Below are positions 50,872 to 57,512 of a stretch of 64,000 nucleotides of DNA, piece by piece. The notes beneath the pieces were generated by a model, which saw only the letters and a list, made by a program, of their open reading frames with translations, made no database searches and had not been told where the DNA came from. Position 1 is the stretch's first letter; every line of letters starts with the position of its first letter. The DNA is from CALBPI01 sp038524795. Its GTDB lineage: Bacteria; Pseudomonadota; Gammaproteobacteria; Steroidobacterales; Woeseiaceae. The DNA lies in NCBI GenBank assembly GCA_038524795.1, contig JBCBIJ010000005.1, forward strand, positions 124,001 to 188,000, in the 5' to 3' direction. A program made the position numbers and the translations under genes.

Positions 50872-50948
50872 TCGACATTTCAATGCGTTGCGCGCTTATA
50901 ATCGACGCCGTGATGGTGCAACGGCCACGGGGCCCGCGCCTGGTCTAG
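50872..50948 (+). promoter_or_regulatory. Promoter with possible leaderless 11-codon ORF upstream of cyclase
   Basis: TCGACA (50872-50877) and TATAAT (50897-50902) are 19 bases apart. GTG-ATG lies 7-10 bases after the -10 and opens a short frame (MVQRPRGPRLV, 50913-50948) that stops 19 bases before the cyclase start. The mini-ORF could regulate cyclase translation. The evidence is positional. Confidence 0.42.
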
Positions 50949-50967
50949 GGAGTAGGGGGCCGTCGCA

Positions 50968-51876
50968 GTGAGCGAGGAACTGGAAGTCGCCATTGTGTTC
51001 GCCGACGTCGTCGGCAGCACACAACTGTATGAATCGCTGGGCGACGATCAGGCCCGCACGGTCGTGCGCCAATGCCTGGACATCATGATCAGCGCCACCG
51101 ACTCGGGTGGCGGTGAGGTCATCAAGACCATGGGGGACGAGGTCATGTCGATCTTCCCCGACTCCGACGCTGCCATTGGCGCGGCCGTAGAGATGCAGCA
51201 ACGCATCTCGGGCAGCAAGAACCTTGTTCCCGACGGCCAGGGCATCTCGATCCGCATCGGCTGCCACTACGGCGTAGTCGCGCGCGAGCCGAATGATATT
51301 TTCGGCGCAGCGGTGCACACGGCCAACCGCATGACGTCCCAGGCCAAGGCCCGTCAGATCGTCACGACGGGTGCCATGGTTGAGCGACTCGGTGACGCCT
51401 GGCGTAAGACCACGCGCCAGATAGACCTGGCCGTGGTTAAAGGCAAGAAGGACGAGGTCGCCCTCTTTGAAGTGCTCTGGCAGCCCAACGAGGAGGCCAC
51501 GAGTGTCGTTCAGACGATCGGGTTCTCGTCGGCAGAGGAGACCCAGCGCCTCACGCTGTCATTCGCGGGTCGCAATATGGTGGTGGAGCCGGAGCGCCAG
51601 CAGATCACGATGGGTCGCGCCGAGGACAACGACCTCGTCATTAAGGGCAACCTGATCTCGCGCGTGCATGCGCGCATCGAGAAACGGCGCAACAAGTATT
51701 TCCTCGTCGACGAGAGCACCAACGGCACGTTCGTTGTGACCATCGACGGTCAGGAATCATTTGTCCGCCGTGACAGCATGCAGCTACAGGGTGAGGGCGT
51801 GATCGGTCTGGGCAAGGTTGCCAAACCCGGCACCTCGCTAGCGGTGCATTACCTGCTCGAAGCCGCCGACGGCTGA
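50968..51876 (+). CDS. Class III adenylate/guanylate cyclase with FHA domain
   Basis: A 302-residue cytoplasmic protein. Residues 1-170 form a class III nucleotide cyclase homology domain: VAIVFADVVGSTQLYESLG has the first metal-binding Asp, and VIKTMGDEVMSIF the second. IRIGCHYGVV and ANRMTSQAK follow, so both metal ligands are present. Residues about 200-300 are an FHA phosphothreonine-binding domain (ITMGRAEDNDLVIKGNLISRVHARIEKR, DESTNGTFV). It would make cyclic nucleotide under control of phosphoprotein binding, which implies a Ser/Thr kinase elsewhere. GTG start behind AGTAGGGGG. A single monomer of this type normally needs to dimerise. Confidence 0.9.
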   Translation: MSEELEVAIVFADVVGSTQLYESLGDDQARTVVRQCLDIMISATDSGGGEVIKTMGDEVMSIFPDSDAAIGAAVEMQQRISGSKNLVPDGQGISIRIGCHYGVVAREPNDIFGAAVHTANRMTSQAKARQIVTTGAMVERLGDAWRKTTRQIDLAVVKGKKDEVALFEVLWQPNEEATSVVQTIGFSSAEETQRLTLSFAGRNMVVEPERQQITMGRAEDNDLVIKGNLISRVHARIEKRRNKYFLVDESTNGTFVVTIDGQESFVRRDSMQLQGEGVIGLGKVAKPGTSLAVHYLLEAADG

Positions 51877-51888
51877 CGCCTCGACGCG

Positions 51889-53643
51889 TTAGCTCACCGG
51901 TTTCAACGCGTCCCGAACCCTGAGCTGCGTTTCGCGTAGCCGATCGGGCACACGCGCGCCAAAGGCATCGAGGTATTCACCGACGGCCGCAATCTCGGCG
52001 TCCCAGCCGGCCATGTCGACATCGAGCAGCGTCTCGAGCGCTCCCGGCGCCATTTCAAGATCATGGGCATCGATGTCTGCTGCGTGTGGGAGGTGTCCAA
52101 TTGCCGTGTCGCGCGCCTCGAGCTGGCCTTCGCAGCGGCCGATGATCCAACGCAGGACCCGCAGATTTTCGCCAAAGCCCGGCCAGAGGAATCGACCGTC
52201 ACTGTCCTGGCGGAACCAGTTGACGTGAAAGATACGCGGCAGCGCATCGGAGCGTTCGGCAAAGGACAGCCAGTGCGCCCAGTAGTCGGCAAAGTTGTAA
52301 CCGCAGAACGGTTTCATCGCCATGGGGTCGCGGCGTACAACGCCGACGGCGCCTGTGGCCGCAGCCGTCGTTTCGGACGCAACGCCCGCCGCCACCATGA
52401 CGCCGTGCTGCCAGTCCTTGGCCTCGAACACGAGCGGGGCCAGCTGCTTTCGGCGCCCACCGAATACGATGGCCGCGATGGGCACACCGTCGGGTGCCTC
52501 AGCCAATTCGCTGTACACGGGATTGGCGGTCGCCCGCACCGTGAAGCGGGCATTGGGGTGCGCGGCCGGGCCTTCGCCTGTGTAGGGATTGCCGCGCCAG
52601 TCGGTGGCCGGCGTTCCTTCGCCCTTGTCTTCCCACCAGGGACAGTTGTCCTCGGTGAGCGCCACGTTGGTGAAGATGGTGTCGCGGCGAATCGTGTCGA
52701 AGGCGTTCTTGTTGGTCTTTTCGTTCGTGCCCGGTACGACACCGAAATAACCCGCCTCGGGATTGATGGCGCGAAGCTGGCCCGCGTCGTCGAGATGCAG
52801 CCAGGCGATGTCGTCACCCAGTGTCCAGATTTTCCAGCCCGGTTGCGACGCCGGCGGAATCAGCATGGCCAGGTTGGTCTTGCCGCAGGCGGACGGGAAG
52901 GCGCAGGCCAGGTAGTGCGTGTCACCCGCCGGGCTCTGCACGCCGACGATCAGCATGTGCTCCGCGAGCCAGCCTTCTTTGCGTGCCTGCCAGCTTGCGA
53001 TACGCAGTGCATGGCACTTTTTCCCCAGCAGCGCATTGCCGCCATAACCCGATCCGTAGCTCTTGATCTCGAGCGACTCGGGGAAGTGCATGATGAACCG
53101 TTGTTCGGGGTCCAGCGTGCCCGTCGAATGCAGGCCACGCACGTAGTCGCCGTCGCGCTCAATCCGGGCGAGGGCGGCATCGCCCATGCGGGTCATGAGC
53201 TTCATGTTGACGACGACGTAGGGACTGTCCGTGATTTCTACACCACAGCGGGCGTAAGGCGAGTCGATCGGCCCCATGCAATAGGGGACCACGTACATTG
53301 TGCGCCCGCGCATCGCACCATCGAACAAGGCGTCGATCTTGGCATGGGCCGCGTCCGGTGCCATCCAGTTGTTATTGGGCCCCGCATCGTCCTCGTCGCT
53401 CGTGCAGACAAAGGTCAGGTGCTCGACGCGAGCCACATCGTCAGGGTCCGAACGGTGCAGGTAGCAGCCCGGGTAGCGGTCCTGATTCAGCGGTAGAAGC
53501 GTACCGTTGTCGGTCATGTCGGCGACGAGCCGGTCGTATTCGGCGTCGCTGCCATCACACCAAACGATACGGTCAGGTTGGGTGCGCGCGGCAACTGCAT
53601 CGACCCATGAATTCAGGTCCTGCAATCGGCTGTGTTGGGGCAT
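51889..53643 (-). CDS. pckG: Phosphoenolpyruvate carboxykinase (GTP)
   Basis: A 584-residue GTP-dependent PEP carboxykinase converting oxaloacetate and GTP to PEP, CO2 and GDP, the first committed gluconeogenic step. The GTP-type family is shown by the P-loop FPSACGKTNLAM, the Mn and substrate segment YGSGYGGNALLGKKCHALRIAS, GDDIAWLH, the residues around PWWEDKGEG, and MKPFCGYNFADYW. It is slightly shorter than the roughly 600-residue usual length but complete. A TATAAT hexamer lies 28 bases upstream of the ATG. It is convergent with the cyclase gene. Confidence 0.95.
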   Translation of the reverse strand: MPQHSRLQDLNSWVDAVAARTQPDRIVWCDGSDAEYDRLVADMTDNGTLLPLNQDRYPGCYLHRSDPDDVARVEHLTFVCTSDEDDAGPNNNWMAPDAAHAKIDALFDGAMRGRTMYVVPYCMGPIDSPYARCGVEITDSPYVVVNMKLMTRMGDAALARIERDGDYVRGLHSTGTLDPEQRFIMHFPESLEIKSYGSGYGGNALLGKKCHALRIASWQARKEGWLAEHMLIVGVQSPAGDTHYLACAFPSACGKTNLAMLIPPASQPGWKIWTLGDDIAWLHLDDAGQLRAINPEAGYFGVVPGTNEKTNKNAFDTIRRDTIFTNVALTEDNCPWWEDKGEGTPATDWRGNPYTGEGPAAHPNARFTVRATANPVYSELAEAPDGVPIAAIVFGGRRKQLAPLVFEAKDWQHGVMVAAGVASETTAAATGAVGVVRRDPMAMKPFCGYNFADYWAHWLSFAERSDALPRIFHVNWFRQDSDGRFLWPGFGENLRVLRWIIGRCEGQLEARDTAIGHLPHAADIDAHDLEMAPGALETLLDVDMAGWDAEIAAVGEYLDAFGARVPDRLRETQLRVRDALKPVS

Positions 53644-53671
53644 GGTTTCGCGGTCGTTTGACGGGGCCGCG

Positions 53672-53677
53672 ATTATA
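53672..53677 (-). promoter_or_regulatory. Consensus -10 of pckG
   Basis: TATAAT on the minus strand lies 28 bases before the pckG ATG. No convincing -35 is visible, so it may need an activator. Confidence 0.4.
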
Positions 53678-53724
53678 GACCAGCGCGTAAGCGTGGTGGT
53701 GATGTCAGCGCTGTCAATCGTGCG

Positions 53725-53762
53725 AAAAAAAACGCTGACACCCCGGGGGGGAGGTGTCAGCG
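53725..53762 (-). terminator. Terminator of the phasin gene
   Basis: A 10-bp stem (CGCTGACACC, 53762-53753 pairing with 53742-53733) runs into eight T on the minus strand. It lies 72 bases downstream of the phasin stop. A second 6-bp hairpin (CTGGCC, 53773-53803) with nine C in its loop on the transcript lies between. Confidence 0.88.
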
Positions 53763-53834
53763 TCAGGTCGCGCTGGCCGTCAGGGGGGGGGAGAGATGGC
53801 CAGTGTTGGGTAACCTCAGGGGGAGAGGTCGAGA

Positions 53835-54398
53835 TCAGGCAGCCGTTACCGACTCCGTGACCTCTGCTACCTTTTTCGCAGCCGTCTTAGCGGCCGTTTT
53901 TGCTTTCGTTTTAGCTTTTTTTGCTGGTGCCTTACGTGCCGTCTTCTTGGCAGCCGTCTTGGCGCGCTTCGGTGCGGCGGTCTTGCCCAGGCTGGACACA
54001 ACGCCGGTCACGTCCGTGGCAGCGCTGCGAACGAGGTCGAAGGCTTCACGGATGTCGGTGATGTAGCCGCGAACGACCTTCGGCAGCGTGTCGCGCTGGT
54101 AAGCCAGCAGCGAGCCAACCGACTCTGCGCGGGCAGCGGCGTCGAAGCCACCAGCCAGTGCATCGAGGCTGCCCTGGACGCTCTTGGTCTGCAGCTCGAT
54201 CAGGTCTTTCGACAGGCGGAAACCGATGCCGTTGACGTCAATGCTGGCCTTCGAAAGCTTGGCGACAGGCTTCTTGCCCGTTGCAATGGCTTTGCCAGCC
54301 TGGCCAACGCGTTCCTGCGTGGCATCAACAGCGGTGTTCATGGTCGTACGGGCCGAGTCGGCGACGCGCGTCAGCGCGGTTTCGATCTGTTCTTTCAC
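53835..54398 (-). CDS. Phasin family protein with Lys/Ala-rich tail
   Basis: A 187-residue phasin-like protein that would coat polyhydroxyalkanoate granules. The N-terminal two-thirds is helical (EQIETALTRVADSARTTMNTA, FRLSKDLIELQTKSVQGSLDALA, SLLAYQRDTLPKVVRGYI). The C-terminal 50 residues are a histone-like tail of repeated AAKKA-type units, as in PhaF, which also binds DNA and helps distribute granules. The start is GTG (MKEQIET) behind GAGGGACTACATC. It is monocistronic, with a strong promoter, a TGC-rich operator-like site and a terminator. No other PHA gene is in this window, so granule storage is inferred. Confidence 0.84.
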   Translation of the reverse strand: MKEQIETALTRVADSARTTMNTAVDATQERVGQAGKAIATGKKPVAKLSKASIDVNGIGFRLSKDLIELQTKSVQGSLDALAGGFDAAARAESVGSLLAYQRDTLPKVVRGYITDIREAFDLVRSAATDVTGVVSSLGKTAAPKRAKTAAKKTARKAPAKKAKTKAKTAAKTAAKKVAEVTESVTAA

Positions 54399-54421
54399 GA
54401 TGTAGTCCCTCAATGGTGCGG

Positions 54422-54470
54422 TGCAGCAAATGTTGCAGCGCACAATATGGCAGCGTCATGGTGCTGTCAA
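54422..54470 (-). promoter_or_regulatory. Phasin promoter with TGC-rich operator-like site
   Basis: On the minus strand TTGACA (54470-54465) and TATTGT (54447-54442) are 17 bases apart, a near-ideal sigma-70 promoter. Just downstream, TGCAGCAAATGTTGCA (54422-54437) is an imperfect palindrome rich in TGC, resembling sites bound by the PHA regulator PhaR. It sits where a repressor would block transcription. The PhaR link is an inference. Confidence 0.6.
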
Positions 54471-54531
54471 CCTTTTTTAGGTAAGTTTGCGGCTTAAGTT
54501 CGTCCGGCGCACGGCAGCGTCCCGGAATCCT

Positions 54532-54644
54532 TAAGCACTGCTTAGCCAGAATGAGACCTGGTTCACACAGGGGTCGTGAATACGCTCACAGATTCACGGT
54601 CGTAACACCCTGATCCATAGGCTTTAGCGTCCCGCTCAGGGACA
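54532..54644. promoter_or_regulatory. Palindromes upstream of the DUF11 cluster
   Basis: TAAGCACTGCTTA (54532-54544) is a 6-1-6 perfect palindrome. CGTGAAT/ATTCACG (54575-54581 and 54592-54598) is a spaced 7-bp inverted repeat. A small hairpin GTCCC-GCTCA-GGGAC lies at 54630-54644. No convincing -35/-10 pair was found. They are candidates for controlling the cluster that starts at 54695. Confidence 0.35.
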
Positions 54645-54694
54645 ATCTTATGGTGAAACCGGGGTGTGCCCGGAAATCGGGACGAAGCAGGCTT

Positions 54695-55699
54695 ATGACA
54701 ATCAGAAATGGCGTGCGCGCGACAGGGACGGGGCGCTTTCTCGCATCCATCATTCTTGCCATGCTGTCAGCAGGCGCTGGTGCCGCCGGTACGCTGGCAG
54801 GCACGGACATCGCCAACACCGCCAGCGTGAGCTACGAGCTCGACGGCAATCCGGTCACCCAGGACTCCAATACGGTCACGATCAGCGTCGCAGAGATTCT
54901 CGACGTCACCGTGGTGCTCGTGAGTCCTCAGCAGTCGGTTAGCCCCGGTGACACGGCGCAGGCGCTCGTTTTCACGGTGACCAACACGGGCAACGGCCAG
55001 GAGTCGTTCACGTTCAGCGTCGACAATGCGCTGGCCGGCGACGATTTCGACCCGATTGCCGCGAGCCCCAACATCTATTTCGACAGCGATGCCAGCGGCG
55101 ACTTTAGTGCGGCGGACACGCCCTACGTACCGGGCAGTGGCGATCCCGACCTCGCCCCCGACGCTGCGATCACGCTCATCGTCGTGAACGACATTCCCAC
55201 GGGTCTCGCCAATGGTGATCGTGGCACAAGCGCACTGACTGCTGTCGCCGCCACAGGCAGTGGCGCCCCGGGCACGTTGTTTGCGGGTGCCGGTGCTGGC
55301 GGCGTCGATGCCGTGGCCGGCGCGAGCGGCGCCACCGCGACGGCGACCGGCGAGTACCTCGTCTCCGACGTTGCGCTGGTCCTCAATAAGGTCGCACTCG
55401 TGCTGGACCCGTTTGGCGGTGATCAGCCCGTGCCCGGTGCCACGATTCGCTACACGGTTACGGCGGAGGTCACGGGCACCGGGACAGCCGTGGCCGTGGC
55501 CGTTGAAGACCAGATCCCGGCGAACACCAGTTACGTCCCCGGCAGCCTGACGCTCAACGCGGCTGGCCTCAGTGATGCGGCCGATGGCGACGCGGGCGTC
55601 TACGAGGTGACACCCACGCCGCTCGTGCGCGTGACGCTGGGCGACCTGGTTGCCTCGGACGGCGTGCAGACCATCGTTTTCGAAGTACTCATCGACTGA
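54695..55699 (+). CDS. Secreted DUF11-domain protein 1
   Basis: A 334-residue secreted protein. A signal peptide (about 1-30) leads to the signature AGTLAGTDIANTASVSYELDG, then a beta-sandwich with LVFTVTNTGNGQESF and the acidic motif DSDASGDFSAADTPYV. A second DUF11 domain follows (VPGATIRYTVTAEVTGTGTAVAVAVEDQIPANTSYVPGSLTL). DUF11 domains are repeated surface adhesin-like modules in bacteria. The start at 54695 is preceded by GAAGCAGG. The gene opens a four-gene cluster; a 51-base gap separates it from the next. Function is unknown; a structural or assembly role at the cell surface is inferred. Confidence 0.78.
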   Translation: MTIRNGVRATGTGRFLASIILAMLSAGAGAAGTLAGTDIANTASVSYELDGNPVTQDSNTVTISVAEILDVTVVLVSPQQSVSPGDTAQALVFTVTNTGNGQESFTFSVDNALAGDDFDPIAASPNIYFDSDASGDFSAADTPYVPGSGDPDLAPDAAITLIVVNDIPTGLANGDRGTSALTAVAATGSGAPGTLFAGAGAGGVDAVAGASGATATATGEYLVSDVALVLNKVALVLDPFGGDQPVPGATIRYTVTAEVTGTGTAVAVAVEDQIPANTSYVPGSLTLNAAGLSDAADGDAGVYEVTPTPLVRVTLGDLVASDGVQTIVFEVLID

Positions 55700-55750
55700 C
55701 GCCACCGAAGTCGTGGCGATGCAATGACAGCAATCATCTAGGAGCGAACC

Positions 55751-56236
55751 ATGAACCGAGCACTGACCCTACTGGCAACCTTGCTTTCGCTGAGCCTGGC
55801 GACACCCGCCCTGGCCCAGGAGGGCAAGATCGAACTCAAGAGCGTCGTCGAGAAAGAAGTGCGCGTCGTCAATGGCGCGGGCGAAGAGGTCGTGCAGCTG
55901 GTGACGGCCGACAAAGTCGTGCCCGGTGACGTCGTGATCTACACAGTTACCTACACGAACGTCGCCGACCAGGCCGTCGACAACGTCGTCATCACCAACC
56001 CGATCAACGATGCCCTGAGCTACGTCGTCGACTCGGCCTTTGCGCCGGGTGCCGATGTGAGCTTTTCCGTGGACGGCGGCGCCTCATTCGATGCGCTCGA
56101 CGCACTGACCGTCGAACGTGATGGCACCACGATTACCGCCGGTGTCGACGATCTCACTCACATCCGCTGGATCTTGCGCGAGCCGCTGGATCCGGGTGCA
56201 CAGGGCTTCGCCCGATTTCGCGCGCGCCTCAATTAG
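55751..56236 (+). CDS. Secreted single DUF11-domain protein 2
   Basis: A 161-residue secreted protein with a signal peptide (cleavage at ATPALAQ) and one DUF11-type domain: VVPGDVVIYTVTYTNVADQAVDNVVITNPINDALSYVVDSA. It has the first-half features ELKSVVEKEVRVVNGAGEE common to this family. It is preceded by TAGGAGCGAACC, a good ribosome site. It is the smallest protein of the cluster and may be a cap or linker between larger partners. No other domain is seen. Confidence 0.82.
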   Translation: MNRALTLLATLLSLSLATPALAQEGKIELKSVVEKEVRVVNGAGEEVVQLVTADKVVPGDVVIYTVTYTNVADQAVDNVVITNPINDALSYVVDSAFAPGADVSFSVDGGASFDALDALTVERDGTTITAGVDDLTHIRWILREPLDPGAQGFARFRARLN

Positions 56237-56376
56237 GCGCGACCAGATTCGCCCGGTAAGGGACCACCGGGCTCAACGATAACAGGGACTTCCAGGCCGC
56301 TGCGCAGGGCGGCTTGGGGCATCCGAGCGACCTGCGCATTGGCAAGAGCAATTTAATGCAAGACAGGAGAAGCGAA

Positions 56377-57486
56377 ATGACGCTTGCACGCACACCCCTG
56401 GCCCGTATTGCGGCCTCGGGACTCGTAGCGATCGCGTTGTCGTTCGCGGGGACGGCACAAGCTGCCGGCACCGCGGCCGGGACCTCGATCGAAAACGTGG
56501 CTACCGTCGACTACGAAGTCGGCTCGATCGCACAGACGCCGATCGAATCGTCTCCGACGGGTAACTCCACTCCGGGTGTCAGCAACGGTACGGCAACGGC
56601 GTTCCTCGTCGATAACCGTGTCGATCTGACGCTTGTGGAAACCGACAGCGCGCCCACCCCGGTCAGCCCGGGCCAGGCCGATGTCGTCGCCACATTCAGC
56701 CTGACCAACACCGGTAACGAGGCGCAGGGCTACGCACTGGTCGCGGCCAACCTCGCAGCCGGCGCGGTGGTTCACGGCAACACGGATGATCAGCAGGTCA
56801 ATAACCTGCGGGCCTTCGCCGATACCGACGGCAGTGGCGACTTCTCGGGCGGTGACGCCCAGTTCGTCGACACGTTGGCGGCCGATGGCAACATACTTGT
56901 GTTTGTCGTCGCCGATGTGCCGATCGGTGTGGTCAATGGTGAATTTGCCAACGTCAGCATGACCGCAACCACGGCGGTCTCCGGCACGAGCGGCGCCACG
57001 ATTGTCACGGAAACCACAGGCGGCAACACCGCCGGTGTTGACGTCGTGTTTGCTGATGCTGGTAACGACGGTCTCGAGACGGCCGAAGACGGCTTCGCCG
57101 TATCGTCGGCAGCTCTGACCGTGACCAAGGCGGACGCCATCATCAGTGACCCGATCAACGGCACCACGGACCCGCTGTACATTCCGGGTGCGGTCGTTGA
57201 GTACACGATCACGATCGTGAATACGGGTACGGCCGATGCCGAACAGGTCAGTGTTACGGACGTCATCGACGGCGACCTGACCCTGGCGCTGGGTGAATAC
57301 GGTGGCGGCGCCGACATCGAGTTTGATCTCGGTGGCGCTACGACGGGTTGCACGGCGAACAATGCCGATGCTGATCCTTGTGGCCTCACGGGTTCGACGC
57401 TCGAAGCCGACGTGAACGCGACGCTGGGTACCAACCCGGGTGTCGATGACACGCTGGTGGTGCGTTTCCGCGTGACCATCAACTGA
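56377..57486 (+). CDS. Secreted DUF11-domain protein 3
   Basis: A 369-residue secreted paralogue of the first cluster protein. After a signal peptide (cleavage near AQAAG) it has AGTAAGTSIENVATVDYEVGS, the mirror of AGTLAGTDIANTASVSYELDG, and DTDGSGDFSGGDAQFVDTL, which mirrors the acidic loop of protein 1. A C-terminal DUF11 domain follows (VVEYTITIVNTGTADAEQVSVTDVIDGDLTL) and a possible disulfide pair (TGCTANNADADPCG). Start 56377 follows AGGAGAAGCGAA. The 140-base gap before it has a CCCGG/CCGGG hairpin (56257-56275) in the leader and no gene. Duplication with protein 1 is evident. Confidence 0.8.
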   Translation: MTLARTPLARIAASGLVAIALSFAGTAQAAGTAAGTSIENVATVDYEVGSIAQTPIESSPTGNSTPGVSNGTATAFLVDNRVDLTLVETDSAPTPVSPGQADVVATFSLTNTGNEAQGYALVAANLAAGAVVHGNTDDQQVNNLRAFADTDGSGDFSGGDAQFVDTLAADGNILVFVVADVPIGVVNGEFANVSMTATTAVSGTSGATIVTETTGGNTAGVDVVFADAGNDGLETAEDGFAVSSAALTVTKADAIISDPINGTTDPLYIPGAVVEYTITIVNTGTADAEQVSVTDVIDGDLTLALGEYGGGADIEFDLGGATTGCTANNADADPCGLTGSTLEADVNATLGTNPGVDDTLVVRFRVTIN

Positions 57487-57512
57487 CGGTAGTTGCGGAG
57501 ACGCTGACGCCC

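Noticed and set aside
53741..53750. GC-rich CCCCGGGGGG run as a mobile-element target or att site
   Set aside because: No flanking repeats, integrase or transposase were found. It is the loop of the phasin terminator.
54599..54694. Resemblance of the DUF11 cluster leader to a c-di-GMP-I riboswitch (a GAAA loop followed by GGGACG-AAGC)
   Set aside because: The required second stem and tetraloop receptor are missing before the start codon, and the conserved GACGCAAAGC is not matched.
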